A DNA stretch of 64,000 nucleotides from Sphingomonas sp. PL-96 (GCF_020707215.1 NZ_JAJFET010000007.1:150069-214068); one strand, 5' to 3'. Positions 7,236-16,733 are shown, counted from the first letter of the stretch. Notes: generated by a model not told the origin, from the letters alone. Translations and numbers: made by a program.

Positions 7236-8362
7236 GCTACGAGGTCGACCGGCTGGTCTTCACCCCCGACGACGTCGATCTGTCGCGCTCGCCACTGGCC
7301 GGGCAGCTCGATGCGGAGACGTACGTGCTGGGCGCGTTCAACCCCGGCCTCACCCGGCTGGCGAACGGCAACCTGCTGATGATGGTCCGGGTGGCGGAGG
7401 CGCTGCGCAAGCCGATCCACGGCGCCAAGGTGCATGCAATCCGCTGGGAGGGCGAGGAGGGAAGCGCCGGGCGCTATGTGCTCGATGCCTGGCCCCTGGA
7501 GCATGCCGACACGTCCGATCCGCGCAAGTTCCTGCTGACCGGCGGTACCTGGCGGGTGATGGCGCTGACTTCCCTGTCGTGGCTGCTGCCGGTCGAGCTG
7601 TCGCCGGACGGGCTGGCGGTGGTTGCGGTACACTATGATCGCGCAGTGGCGCCGCAGGGCAGCTGGCAATGCTATGGCGTGGAGGATGCGCGGATCAGCC
7701 GCATCGACGACCGCTACTGGATGACCACCTGTTCGGTCAGTCCCGAGCGGCACTCGACGACGCTCTACAGCTCCGACAACGGGCTCGACTGGCGGTTCGA
7801 GGACATGGTGCTCGACCACCAGAACAAGGACATGCTGATCTTCGAGGGGAAGGTGGGCGGGCAGTTCTGGGCGCAGACCCGGCCGCTCGGCGACCTGTAT
7901 TTCGCCTATCCGCCGGACAGCGAATGGCGTGCCGGGCCGTCGATCAACCTGGCGACGTCCCCGGACCTGCTCCATTGGAAGCCGTGCCGTCAGCCCGGCA
8001 TCCGCCCGCATGCAGCGACCGTGGCGACCGCGCGCATGGGCGGCGGCACTCCGCCGATCCGCACCAAACGCGGCTGGCTGAGCCTGTGGCATGGCGTCGA
8101 GCCGCATGAAGTCGTCGGCATCTATCGCACCTATTGGACGATCCTGGATGCGGAGGAGCCGTGGCGGACGGTGGCGACCCAGCACCCGCCGCTGCTGGAG
8201 GCGAATCCGGAACTGACCCGGCCGTTCGAGGACAAGATGTACGTCCGGGATGTGGTGTTCACCACCGGCATCGCCGAGCATGGCGACGTCTATGTAGTGG
8301 CGTCGGGCGAGGCGGACCTGGCGTGCCGGATCACGCATATCCCGAAGACGGTGTTTGCGTGA
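7232..8362 (+). CDS. GH130-like glycosidase/phosphorylase
   Basis: A 376-residue five-bladed beta-propeller enzyme of the GH130 type, complete paralog of the truncated gene at the left edge. The block GVEDARISRIDDRYWMTTC matches the GH130 signature whose Asp acts as acid; NKDMLIFEGKVGG and RTKRGWLSLWHGVEP follow in the order expected. The start ATG overlaps the stop of the SDR remnant. GH130 members act on beta-mannosidic links in mannan or N-glycan breakdown; sphingomonad members are of unknown specificity. No signal peptide is present, so it acts in the cytoplasm on short, imported sugars. Confidence 0.82.
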   Translation: MSYEVDRLVFTPDDVDLSRSPLAGQLDAETYVLGAFNPGLTRLANGNLLMMVRVAEALRKPIHGAKVHAIRWEGEEGSAGRYVLDAWPLEHADTSDPRKFLLTGGTWRVMALTSLSWLLPVELSPDGLAVVAVHYDRAVAPQGSWQCYGVEDARISRIDDRYWMTTCSVSPERHSTTLYSSDNGLDWRFEDMVLDHQNKDMLIFEGKVGGQFWAQTRPLGDLYFAYPPDSEWRAGPSINLATSPDLLHWKPCRQPGIRPHAATVATARMGGGTPPIRTKRGWLSLWHGVEPHEVVGIYRTYWTILDAEEPWRTVATQHPPLLEANPELTRPFEDKMYVRDVVFTTGIAEHGDVYVVASGEADLACRITHIPKTVFA

Positions 8363-8381
8363 TTCCTCTTGCGCCAACCGT

Positions 8382-8401
8382 GCTCCTGCCTGTGCAGGAG
8401 C
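8382..8401. repeat. REP-like palindrome, family R2
   Basis: GCTCCTGC-ctgt-GCAGGAGC, an 8-bp perfect stem 20 bases after the GH130 stop. It may end that transcript. It is the same element as at 2097, 22066, 26586 and 26641. Confidence 0.75.
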
Positions 8402-8517
8402 GCGGAAGGGACGCGGCGGATGTCCGCTCCATTTCGATCCACTCCGGCCCGCAAAAACTGCTTTAGTGACGTAGGACACCGCGCTAGCATCCGCATTCCT
8501 GGGGTGGGAGGAATGGG

Positions 8518-9417
8518 ATGCTGGAGCTTCGGAACGTCAGCCATGTCTATGGCAATGGCACGCGGGCGCTCGACGATGTGACGCTGTCGGTGCCGACGGG
8601 GATGTTCGGGCTGCTGGGTCCCAATGGCGCGGGCAAGTCGACGCTGATGCGCACGGTCGCCACGCTGCAGACGCCGACCAGCGGCAGCATCACCTTTGGC
8701 GACATCGACGTGATCGCCCAGCCGGAGCGGCTGCGCGAGACCCTGGGCTATCTGCCGCAGGACTTCGGCGTCTACCCGCGCGTTTCGGCCTATGACATGC
8801 TCGACCATATGGCGGTGCTGAAGGGCATCGCCTCGGCCGCGGATCGCAAGGCGACGGTCGAGACTCTGCTCAACCAGGTCAACCTGTGGAGCGTGCGCAA
8901 AAAGGCGATCGCCGGCTTTTCGGGCGGCATGCGCCAGCGCTTCGGCATCGCCCAGGCGCTGATCGGCAACCCGCGGCTCATCATCGTCGACGAGCCGACC
9001 GCCGGCCTGGACCCGGAGGAGCGCAACCGCTTCCTCAACCTGCTGGCCGAGATCGGCGAGAATGTCGTCGTGATCCTGTCCACCCACATCGTCGAGGACG
9101 TGGCCGATCTCTGCCCGCGCATGGCGGTGCTGGCCGGCGGCAAGATCCGGCTGGAGGGTGCGCCGCTGGCGCTGATCGAGCGGGCGCGCGGCACCGTCTG
9201 GGCCAAGGCGATCCGCCGCGACGAACTGGACGCGGTGCGCGAGCGCCACGAGCTCATCTCCACCCGCCTGTTTGCCGGGCGGACCATCGTCCACATCCTG
9301 TCCGAGGTCGATCCCGGCGACGGGTACGAGCCGGTGCGCGGCGGGCTGGAGGACGTGTATTTCGCGACCCTCGCGCGCACCCGCCGTCCCGTCGACACCG
9401 CTGCCATCGCAGCCTGA
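8518..9417 (+). CDS. ABC transporter ATP-binding protein
   Basis: A 299-residue ABC ATPase: Walker A GPNGAGKST (about residues 35-43), Q-loop in YLPQDFGVYP, signature FSGGMRQR, Walker B LIIVDEP and the switch His in STHIVED. It energises the membrane partner encoded 16 bases downstream. The C-terminal 80 residues after the nucleotide-binding domain are typical of ABC-2 exporters. The start ATG 8518 has GGAGGAA 7 bases upstream. What the pair moves is not known. Confidence 0.92.
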   Translation: MLELRNVSHVYGNGTRALDDVTLSVPTGMFGLLGPNGAGKSTLMRTVATLQTPTSGSITFGDIDVIAQPERLRETLGYLPQDFGVYPRVSAYDMLDHMAVLKGIASAADRKATVETLLNQVNLWSVRKKAIAGFSGGMRQRFGIAQALIGNPRLIIVDEPTAGLDPEERNRFLNLLAEIGENVVVILSTHIVEDVADLCPRMAVLAGGKIRLEGAPLALIERARGTVWAKAIRRDELDAVRERHELISTRLFAGRTIVHILSEVDPGDGYEPVRGGLEDVYFATLARTRRPVDTAAIAA

Positions 9418-9433
9418 CGGGAGGTACCGAGCG

Positions 9434-12400
9434 ATGTTTCGCAAAATCGCGGGGTTCGAACTCCGCTACCAGTTCGGCAGCCCGGTGTTCTGGGTGGTCG
9501 CAGGCCTGTTCTTCCTGCTGACCTTCGGGTCGGTGGCGAGCGAGCACATCCAGATCGGCGCGGGCGGCAACGTCCACGCCAACAGCCCCTTTGCCATCGT
9601 CCAGGTCCACGCGATTTTCTCGCTGTTCTTCATGTTCGTGACGACCGCGTTCGTGGCGAACGTGGTGGTGCGCGACGATGAATCGGGCTTCGGCCCGATG
9701 GTGCGCACGACGCGCGTCACCCGCTTCCAGTATTTGATGGGGCGCTTCACCGGCGCGTTCCTGGCCGCGGCGGTGGCGTTTCTCGCCATTCCGCTTGCGA
9801 TCTGGGTCGGCTCGCTGATGCCCTGGATCGATCCGGAGCGGCTGGGGCCGACGATGCCTGCGGCCTTTGCCTGGGCCTATTTCGTGGTGGCGCTGCCCAA
9901 CCTGCTGCTGACCGCCGCGATCTTCTTTGCGGTGGCGACGGTCACCCGGTCGATGATGGGCAGCTATGTCGGCGTGATCGTGTTCCTGGTGCTCTATGCG
10001 GTGATGAGCACCATGATCGGCCGCCAGCCCGAATGGCGCCAGGTCGCGGGCTATGTCGAGCCGTTCGGCGTCGCCGCGATCAGCAATGCGACCCGCTATT
10101 TCACCGCGGCCGAGCGCAACGCGATCCTGCCGCCGCTCGACGGGGCGCTGCTCGCCAACCGGCTGATCTGGATCGGCGTCGCGCTTGCAGCCCTTGCCTT
10201 TGCCGTGTGGCGGTTCCGCTTTGCCGAGCGCGGCATTTCCAAGCGCCGCCTGCGCAAGCAGGCGCGGCGCGAGGCGAAGCTGGCGCAGACTGCACCGCGT
10301 TTGGTCGACCGGCTGCCTGCGCCGCATCCCGAAGCGGCGACCTGGTCGCGGCTCCTCACCCGCTGCCGGTTCGAAATGGCGCAGGTGTTCCGCAGCCCGG
10401 CGTTCCTGGTGCTGCTGGTCGTCGGCCTGTTCAACACGGTCGGCGCGCTGATCTTTGCCGGCGAAATCTATGGCACGCCGGCGCGGCCGCTCACCTTTGC
10501 GCTGATCGAGACGCTGACTGGCGGTTTCGGGCTGATCCCGATCATCATCGCCATCTATTATGCGGGCGAGCTGGTCTGGCGCGACCGCGACCGCAAGATC
10601 CACGAGATCATCGACGCGACGCCCCTGCCCAACTGGGCCTATATGGTGCCCAAGGCGCTGGCGGTGACGGGGGTGCTGTTCACCACGCTGCTGGTGGCCG
10701 CCATCGCCGCGATCCTGGTGCAGCTGGCGCGCGGCGGGGGCGACGTGTCGCTGGGCGAATATTTCGCCTGGTACCTGCTGCCGCAGACGGTCGACATGGT
10801 GCTGCTGGCGATCCTGTCGGTGTTCGTCCAGGCGCTCAGCCCCAACAAATACGTCGGCTGGGCGATCATGGTCGTCTACATCGTCGCCACGCTGACGCTG
10901 AGCAATCTGGGGTTCGAACACCCGCTCTACCTGTACGGCGCGGGGCCGACGCCCAGGCTTTCGGACATGAACGGCGATCAGGTCGGCGGGGCTGCCGCCT
11001 GGTGGCTGCGGCTCTATTGGGGCGCAGCGGCGGTGATCCTGGCGACGCTGGCGCATCTGTTGTGGCGGCGCGGGACCGAGACCCGGCTGCTGCCGCGGCT
11101 GCGGCGCGTGCCCGCACGGGTGCGCGGGGTGCCGGGCGTGATCCTGGGCGTGGCGCTGCTGGTGTTCGTCGGCACCGGGGCGTTCGTCTTCTACAACACC
11201 AACATCCTCAACGAATACCGCACCCGCGACGCCAACGAGCAGCGGATGGCGGATTATGAGAAGAAGTATCTGCGCTACGAAAACGTCCTGCAGCCTTCGC
11301 TCACCGACGTACGGCTGGCGATCGACCTGCATCCGTCCGAGCGGCGGATGACGGTCGACGGGCTCTACCGCTTCGTCAACGACAGCGGAAAGCCGATCGA
11401 GACGCTGCATGTGCGGCTGCCCGATGCCGATACGAAGCTCACCTCGGTCACGGTTCCGGGTGCGCGTCTCGCCAGCAACGATGTCGAGTTCCAGTACCGG
11501 CTCTATCGCTTCGACCGCCCGCTGGCGCCCGGCGCCACCGGCACGCTGGAGTTCCGCACCGTGCGGTCGCAGCGGGGCTTCCGCGCAAATGGGGACGACA
11601 CGCGGCTGGTCGCGAACGGCAGCTTTCTCAGCAACTTCGAATTCGCGCCGCAGCTGGGGATGAGCCGCGAGGGGCTGCTGACCGATCGCGTCACCCGTCG
11701 CCGCTACGGCCTGCCGTCCGAACTGCGCATGGCCAAGCTGGAGGACGTGTCCGCGCGCCAGCGCAACTATCTGGCAAACGCCGACTGGGTGAATTCGGAC
11801 ATCACCGTCACCACCGACGCACCCCAGGTGCCGATCGCGCCGGGGCGTCGCGTGTCCGACACCACCAGCAATGGCCGGCGCACCGCGCATTTCGTCTCGA
11901 CCGCGCCGATCCTGGCCTTTTTCTCGGTCCAGTCGGCCGATTATGCGGTGCGGCGCGACCAGTTCGGGCCAGTGCAGCTGGAGGTTTACTACCAGCCCAA
12001 CCACGGCTTCAACGTCGACCGGATGCTCGCCGCGATGAAGCGGTCGCTCGGCTATTATGACCAGGCGTTCGGACCCTATCAGTTCACCTATGCGCGCATC
12101 ATCGAGTTCCCGGGCTATGACGCATTCGCCCAGGCATTTGCGGGCACGGTGCCCTATTCGGAGAAGATCGGCTTCATCGCCGACACCCGCGATCCCGACG
12201 AGATCGACTATGTCACCTATGTCACCGCGCACGAACTGGGGCACCAATATTGGGCGCACCAGCTGATCAGCGCGGACCAGCAGGGCGGCACCATGCTGGT
12301 CGAGACCATGGCGCAATATTCCGCGCTGATGGTGATGAAGCACCTGTACGGCGAGGATAAGATCCGCCGCTTCCTGAAGTACGAGCTCGACAATTACCTG

Positions 12401-13018
12401 GGTTCGCGCGGCGGCGAGGCGATCGAGGAGCTGCCGCTCGACCGGGTCGAGAACCAGCCCTACATCCACTACCGCAAGGGCGCGGTGGCGCTCTACCTGC
12501 TGCAGGACCGGCTGGGCGAGGATCGCGTGAATGCGATGCTGCGCGGGCTGCTCGACCGGCACCGGTTCAAGGGCGCGCCCTATGCCAATTCGCTGGAGCT
12601 GGTCGACGGCTTCCGCGGGCTGGCACGCAACCCCGGCGAGCGCCAGCTGGTCGACGACCTGCTCGATCGCATCACCCTCTACGACCTGAAGCTCAAGACG
12701 GCGCAGACCCGCAAGCTGTCCGACGGCCGCTATGAGACGGTGCTGACGATCGAGGGCGGCAAGGCCTATGCCGACGGCCGCGGCAAGGAGACGCAGGCGG
12801 CACTGGACGACCAGATCGACGTGGGGCTGTTCACCGCGCGGCCTGGGCTGGGATCGTTTAACCGCAGCGACGTGCTGATGCTGGAGCGGCGGCCGATCCG
12901 GAGCGGCGTGCAGCAGCTGCGGCTGGTGACGGCGAAGCGGCCGGCGTTTGCCGGAGTCGATCCGTACAACAAGTACATCGACCGCAACAGCGACGACAAT
13001 GTCGCCGCGGTAGAGTAG
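9434..13018 (+). CDS. ABC-2 type permease fused to an M1-family metallopeptidase
   Basis: A 1,194-residue fusion. The first ~590 residues hold two sets of transmembrane helices typical of ABC-2 permeases (first set from residue 18, VFWVVAGLFFLLTFG, through residue ~310; the second from ~320 with LVLLVVGLFNTVGALIFAG, through the helix at ~570). The rest is an M1 (gluzincin) aminopeptidase-like domain: zinc motif HELGH at residues 933-937 and the third ligand Glu957 in LVETMAQYSAL; PYSEKIGF precedes it. The ATPase partner is the gene just upstream. The spacing from the second His to Glu is 19 residues, one more than in classical M1 enzymes. The peptidase probably lies outside the membrane and acts on or beside the exported substrate; this is inference. 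Confidence 0.9.
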   Translation: MFRKIAGFELRYQFGSPVFWVVAGLFFLLTFGSVASEHIQIGAGGNVHANSPFAIVQVHAIFSLFFMFVTTAFVANVVVRDDESGFGPMVRTTRVTRFQYLMGRFTGAFLAAAVAFLAIPLAIWVGSLMPWIDPERLGPTMPAAFAWAYFVVALPNLLLTAAIFFAVATVTRSMMGSYVGVIVFLVLYAVMSTMIGRQPEWRQVAGYVEPFGVAAISNATRYFTAAERNAILPPLDGALLANRLIWIGVALAALAFAVWRFRFAERGISKRRLRKQARREAKLAQTAPRLVDRLPAPHPEAATWSRLLTRCRFEMAQVFRSPAFLVLLVVGLFNTVGALIFAGEIYGTPARPLTFALIETLTGGFGLIPIIIAIYYAGELVWRDRDRKIHEIIDATPLPNWAYMVPKALAVTGVLFTTLLVAAIAAILVQLARGGGDVSLGEYFAWYLLPQTVDMVLLAILSVFVQALSPNKYVGWAIMVVYIVATLTLSNLGFEHPLYLYGAGPTPRLSDMNGDQVGGAAAWWLRLYWGAAAVILATLAHLLWRRGTETRLLPRLRRVPARVRGVPGVILGVALLVFVGTGAFVFYNTNILNEYRTRDANEQRMADYEKKYLRYENVLQPSLTDVRLAIDLHPSERRMTVDGLYRFVNDSGKPIETLHVRLPDADTKLTSVTVPGARLASNDVEFQYRLYRFDRPLAPGATGTLEFRTVRSQRGFRANGDDTRLVANGSFLSNFEFAPQLGMSREGLLTDRVTRRRYGLPSELRMAKLEDVSARQRNYLANADWVNSDITVTTDAPQVPIAPGRRVSDTTSNGRRTAHFVSTAPILAFFSVQSADYAVRRDQFGPVQLEVYYQPNHGFNVDRMLAAMKRSLGYYDQAFGPYQFTYARIIEFPGYDAFAQAFAGTVPYSEKIGFIADTRDPDEIDYVTYVTAHELGHQYWAHQLISADQQGGTMLVETMAQYSALMVMKHLYGEDKIRRFLKYELDNYLGSRGGEAIEELPLDRVENQPYIHYRKGAVALYLLQDRLGEDRVNAMLRGLLDRHRFKGAPYANSLELVDGFRGLARNPGERQLVDDLLDRITLYDLKLKTAQTRKLSDGRYETVLTIEGGKAYADGRGKETQAALDDQIDVGLFTARPGLGSFNRSDVLMLERRPIRSGVQQLRLVTAKRPAFAGVDPYNKYIDRNSDDNVAAVE

Positions 13019-13025
13019 GAAGGCA

Positions 13026-13051
13026 TCCGCCGGGGGCGAGCCTCCGGCGGA
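13026..13051 (+). terminator. GC-rich hairpin after the permease-peptidase gene
   Basis: An 11-bp stem (TCCGCCGG plus GGG pairing back to CCT and CCGGCGGA, one G-T pair) closed by a CGAG loop, 8 bases after the stop. The bases after it are A-rich on this strand rather than T-rich, so it is a likely but not classical terminator. Confidence 0.5.
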
Positions 13052-13065
13052 AGCGCCCGAAAAAA

Positions 13066-13094
13066 TTGACATTTGCGCGAGGTTGGCATAGGCG
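13066..13094 (+). promoter_or_regulatory. Probable sigma-70 promoter of rpoZ
   Basis: A perfect -35 box TTGACA at 13066-13071 is followed 17 bases later by TAGGCG; an exact -10 box is not seen, which is common in alphaproteobacteria. It lies 65 bases upstream of the rpoZ start and right after the upstream hairpin. Confidence 0.5.
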
Positions 13095-13135
13095 CCACGC
13101 CTTTCCTGCTCCGTGCATTATTTGAGGAAGCGACC

Positions 13136-13480
13136 ATGGCGCGCGTCACCGTCGAGGATTGCGTCGACAAGATCCCCAACCGGTTCGACCTGGTGCTGAT
13201 GGCAGCCCAGCGGGCGCGCCAGATTTCCGGCGGCGCCGAGCTGACGCTCGAGCGCGACCGCGACAAGAACCCGGTGGTCGCGCTGCGCGAGATCGCCGAG
13301 GAGACGGTGCGTCCGGACGTCCTCAAGGAATCGGTCATCACCGGCATGCAGAAGGTGCAGATCGACGACGAGGAAGCACCGGACGAGATCGGTTCGCTGT
13401 CGGCGTCGGCCGAGGCGCTGCGCCTCACCGCCGCTGCCCCGCCGCGCAACCAGAATGTCGGCGGCGACTACGAGGGCTGA
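13136..13480 (+). CDS. rpoZ: DNA-directed RNA polymerase omega subunit
   Basis: A 114-residue omega subunit, which helps fold and hold the beta-prime subunit. [29 protein letters not shown] and the [10 protein letters not shown] segment are the conserved core; the C-terminal 45 residues are an acidic, Ala-rich tail seen in alphaproteobacteria. I chose ATG 13136 (MARVTV) with GAGGAAG just upstream, not the earlier in-frame start. It probably forms its own transcription unit behind the promoter at 13066. Confidence 0.95.
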   Translation: MARVTVEDCVDKIPNRFDLVLMAAQRARQISGGAELTLERDRDKNPVVALREIAEETVRPDVLKESVITGMQKVQIDDEEAPDEIGSLSASAEALRLTAAAPPRNQNVGGDYEG

Positions 13481-13632
13481 GGCCTTTCCGCCGATCGGCG
13501 GGTGACGCTGCCGGCGCGACGGCACGACCGCCAAGGGCGGGCGCCGGGTGACGGTGCGTTTCCCGATGCGGGGCTGAGGTCCGGGGCACGGGGGCTGGTC
13601 GCCGCCGGCCCCCGCGCCTATCTGGAGGCGGC

Positions 13633-13980
13633 ATGAAGATCCTGCGCCACCTTTCGCCCGTGCGTGCGTACCACGACCTGCGGCTGTTCCTGTCGCACCG
13701 GCGGCCGCACCAATGGGCGTTCCTGGCGTTGGCGGTGACGCTCACGGGTCTGTGGATCTGGGCCTTCGTCCATGATTCGCACTTCGAGCGGCCGTACAAG
13801 CGCGAGATCATCTATGTGCAGGACTGGCGCCTGGACCGCACGGACGAAGAGATCCGCGCCCAGCAGAAGATCGACGAGGCCAAGCGCCAGAAGGAGATCG
13901 CGGAGCTGGAGAAGCGCCGCGCGCGGATCCAGGCCGAGTTCAAGAAGCTCGACGACGGCATGACCGCCTGGGGGCTTTGA
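13633..13980 (+). CDS. Conserved membrane protein with coiled coil, unknown function
   Basis: A 115-residue protein I do not recognise by family name. One transmembrane helix spans about residues 27-46 (QWAFLALAVTLTGLWIWAFV); residues ~72-108 are a charged coiled coil rich in Glu, Lys, Arg and Gln (EEIRAQQKIDEAKRQKEI). GGAGG lies 4-8 bases before the ATG. Its stop overlaps the TTG start of ribD, so it is translated with the riboflavin genes; a role in that pathway is not implied. Confidence 0.75.
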   Translation: MKILRHLSPVRAYHDLRLFLSHRRPHQWAFLALAVTLTGLWIWAFVHDSHFERPYKREIIYVQDWRLDRTDEEIRAQQKIDEAKRQKEIAELEKRRARIQAEFKKLDDGMTAWGL

Positions 13981-14969
13981 CCTCCTTGGCCCACACGACC
14001 GACGATGCGCGCTGGATGGGCGAGGCGCTGGCGCTGGCCGAGCGCAGCCGCGGCCAGACCGCGCCCAATCCCAATGTCGGATGCGTGATCGTTGCCACTG
14101 GCGACCGCGTGGTCGGGCGCGGCTGGACCCAGCCGGGCGGACGGCCGCATGCCGAGGCGATGGCGCTCGCCGAAGCGGGCGAGGCCGCCCGTGGCGCGAC
14201 GCTGTACGTGACGCTGGAGCCGTGCGCGCATGTCTCGCCCCGGGGACCGGCCTGCGCCGACCTGATCGTGGCGGCACAGCCGGCGCGCGTGGTGGTGGCG
14301 CTGACCGATCCCGACCCGCGCACGAACGGGCTGGGGATCGATCGGCTGCGCGCTGCCGGGATCGTGGTGGAAGAGGGCGTGTGCACCGACGACGCGCGGC
14401 GCAGCATGGCCGGGTTCCTCACCCGTCTGCGCCTTGGGCGGCCGCACGTGACGCTGAAGCTCGCGACCTCGCTCGACGGGCGCATTGCGCTGCCGTCGGG
14501 CGAGAGCCGCTGGATCACCGGGCCGGAGGCGCGCGCCGACGTGCACCGCGAGCGCGCCCGGCACGAGGCGATCCTGGTCGGGCGCGGCACCTATGACGCG
14601 GATGCGCCGCGGCTGGACGTTCGGCTGCCGGGGCTGGAGCATCTAAGCCCGCGCCGGCTGCTGCTGACGCGTGGACCCGCGCCGGAAGGGTGGGAGGCGC
14701 TGCAGGATCTTGCCGAGCTGGGCGCGCTGACCGGCGTCGACCATCTGCTGGTCGAGGGCGGGGCGGGGGCCGCTGCCGCCTTTCTGGCCGCGGATCTGGT
14801 CGACCGGCTGCTCTTCCACCGCGCGCCGATCCTGATCGGGGCCGGGAAGTCGGCGGTGGGGGACATCGGCCTCACCAGCCTGGAAGCGGCGCACGGCCGC
14901 TGGAAATTGCACGAGTCGCGTTCGCTTGGCAGCGACCGGCTCGAAGTCTACGAGCGCGAGCGAGATTGA
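13977..14969 (+). CDS. ribD: Bifunctional riboflavin deaminase/reductase RibD
   Basis: A 330-residue fusion for two early riboflavin steps after GTP cyclohydrolase II: the deaminase and the pyrimidine reductase. The deaminase zinc site is HAEAMALAEAG plus EPCAHVSPRGPACADL (His-Ala-Glu and two Cys). The reductase domain starts about residue 150 with VTLKLATSLDGRIALPSGESRWIT and includes HLLVEGGAGAAAAF. The start is a TTG that overlaps the previous stop (TTGA); a second TTG three codons on is possible. Confidence 0.93.
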   Translation: MTSLAHTTDDARWMGEALALAERSRGQTAPNPNVGCVIVATGDRVVGRGWTQPGGRPHAEAMALAEAGEAARGATLYVTLEPCAHVSPRGPACADLIVAAQPARVVVALTDPDPRTNGLGIDRLRAAGIVVEEGVCTDDARRSMAGFLTRLRLGRPHVTLKLATSLDGRIALPSGESRWITGPEARADVHRERARHEAILVGRGTYDADAPRLDVRLPGLEHLSPRRLLLTRGPAPEGWEALQDLAELGALTGVDHLLVEGGAGAAAAFLAADLVDRLLFHRAPILIGAGKSAVGDIGLTSLEAAHGRWKLHESRSLGSDRLEVYERERD

Positions 14970-14970
14970 T

Positions 14971-15594
14971 ATGTTCACCGGAATCGTCACCGACATCGGC
15001 ACCATCGAGGCCGTCGAGCAGACGGGCGACCTGCGCGTCCGCATCAACACCGCCTATGACACCGCAACCGTCGACCTGGGCGCGTCGATCGCCTGTTCGG
15101 GCGTGTGCCTGACCGTGGTCGACAAGGGACCGGGCTGGTTCGCGGTCGACGTGTCGGGAGAGACGGTGTCGCGCACTGCGCGCGACCAGTGGACCGCGGG
15201 GCGGCGGCTGAACCTGGAACGCGCGCTGAAGCTGGGCGACGAGCTGGGCGGGCACATCGTCACCGGCCATGTCGACGGGCTGGGCGAAGTGCTGGACGTG
15301 ACCCAGGAGGGCGGATCGCACCGCGTCACCATCCTGGCCGGCCCGGAGATCGCGCCGTATCTGGCCGCCAAGGGATCGGTAACCGTCGACGGCGTGTCGC
15401 TGACCGTCAACAGCGTCGAGGACGCAGCCGAAGGCACGCGCTTCGGCCTCAACATCATTCCCCATACGGCCGAGGTCACCACCTTTGCCGGCATCGCCCA
15501 GGGCCAGGCCGTCAATCTCGAGATCGACGTGCTCGCCCGCTATCTCCAGCGCATGGAGCGCTATCGTGAAAGGACGCAGCATGACGCTGCCTGA
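14971..15594 (+). CDS. ribE: Riboflavin synthase, alpha chain
   Basis: A 207-residue riboflavin synthase that dismutates two lumazines to riboflavin. The start MFTGIVTDIGTIE is the family hallmark; the internal repeat of two lumazine-binding barrels is seen from the matched blocks IACSGVCLTVVD (first half) and SVTVDGVSLTVNSVE (second half). It starts one base after the ribD stop. The last 13 bases overlap the ribB start. Confidence 0.95.
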   Translation: MFTGIVTDIGTIEAVEQTGDLRVRINTAYDTATVDLGASIACSGVCLTVVDKGPGWFAVDVSGETVSRTARDQWTAGRRLNLERALKLGDELGGHIVTGHVDGLGEVLDVTQEGGSHRVTILAGPEIAPYLAAKGSVTVDGVSLTVNSVEDAAEGTRFGLNIIPHTAEVTTFAGIAQGQAVNLEIDVLARYLQRMERYRERTQHDAA

Positions 15595-16732
15595 ACCCGG
15601 CTCCCTCGAACCCGCTCGGCTTCGCCACGGCTTCCTCTCCTCGCCCGAGGAAATCATCGACGAGGCGCGCAACGGGCGCATGTTCATCCTGGTCGACGAC
15701 GAGGACCGGGAGAATGAAGGCGATCTGGTGATCCCGGCGCAGATGGCGACGCCGGAAAAGATCAACTTCATGGTGACGCACGGCCGCGGCCTCGTCTGCC
15801 TGGCGCTGTCGAAGCCGCGGGTCGAGGAACTGGGTCTCGAGCTGATGAGCCGCAACAACGGCACCCGGCACGAGACCGCCTTCACCGTCTCGATCGAGGC
15901 AAAGGAAGGCGTCAGCACCGGCATCTCCGCCGCCGATCGCGCGCGCACCATCGCGGTCGCGGTCGATGCGACCAAGGGCAAGGCGGACATCGTGACGCCG
16001 GGCCATGTCTTCCCGCTGATCGCGCGCGACGGCGGCGTGCTGGTGCGCGCCGGTCACACCGAGGCGGCGGTGGACGTGTCGCGGCTCGCCGGGCTCAACC
16101 CGGCGGGCGTGATCTGCGAGATCATGAACGAGGACGGCACCATGTCGCGCCTCGACGATCTGGTCGGCTTCGCGCAGCTCCACGGCCTCAAGATCGGCAC
16201 GATCCGCGACCTGATCGCCTATCGCCGCCGCCACGACCATCTGGTCGAGAAGCGTGCGGAAAGCCGCTTCACCAGCCGTTGGGGCGGCGAGTGGACGGCG
16301 ATGACCTTCTGGAACAAGGCCACGGGAAGCGAGCAGGTCGCGCTGGTCAAGGGCCGCATCGATCCCACCAAACCGACCCTGGTGCGCATGCACGGCCTGT
16401 CGCCGTTCGCCGACATCTTTGGCGAGACCGGTAGCCGCGCCGAGCTGCTCAGCCGATCGATGGAGATCATCGGCGAGGAAGGCGCGGGCGTGATCGTGGT
16501 GATCAACAAGCCGCGACTCGACCAGTTCACCGTCGCCATGCAGGCGCGCACCGGCGAGCTGGCTGCCGCCGACATGGACCAGCTGCGTGACTATGGCGTG
16601 GGCGCGATGATTCTCAACGAACTGGGCGTCGCCGAAATGGTGCTGCTCACCAACACCCATCACACCCTCGTCGGGCTCGACGGCTATGGCCTGTCGATCG
16701 TCGGCGAGCGTCCCATCGATACGGAGCGCTGA
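15581..16732 (+). CDS. ribB: DHBP synthase with a degenerate GTP cyclohydrolase II-like domain (RibBX type)
   Basis: A 383-residue protein. Residues ~20-225 are a complete 3,4-dihydroxy-2-butanone-4-phosphate synthase: [16 protein letters not shown] (acidic metal site), [11 protein letters not shown]-like TAFTVSIEA, and [24 protein letters not shown]. Residues ~230-383 resemble GTP cyclohydrolase II but lack the three zinc cysteines of active RibA: the segment after VRMHG reads [18 protein letters not shown] where active enzymes have a Cys-rich loop. So it likely supplies only the four-carbon unit, and a real ribA must lie elsewhere. Such hybrids are known as RibBX. The start overlaps ribE by 14 bases. 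Confidence 0.93.
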   Translation: MTLPEPGSLEPARLRHGFLSSPEEIIDEARNGRMFILVDDEDRENEGDLVIPAQMATPEKINFMVTHGRGLVCLALSKPRVEELGLELMSRNNGTRHETAFTVSIEAKEGVSTGISAADRARTIAVAVDATKGKADIVTPGHVFPLIARDGGVLVRAGHTEAAVDVSRLAGLNPAGVICEIMNEDGTMSRLDDLVGFAQLHGLKIGTIRDLIAYRRRHDHLVEKRAESRFTSRWGGEWTAMTFWNKATGSEQVALVKGRIDPTKPTLVRMHGLSPFADIFGETGSRAELLSRSMEIIGEEGAGVIVVINKPRLDQFTVAMQARTGELAAADMDQLRDYGVGAMILNELGVAEMVLLTNTHHTLVGLDGYGLSIVGERPIDTER

Positions 16733-16733
16733 C

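Noticed and set aside
9254..13072. 1,272-codon open frame on the minus strand
   Set aside because: It is antisense to the ABC ATPase end and the permease-peptidase gene; the translation is His/Arg/Asp-rich without domains, as is usual for shadows in GC-rich DNA.
13481..13632. FMN riboswitch before the riboflavin operon
   Set aside because: The gap holds GC-rich hairpins only; I could not find the conserved RFN blocks.
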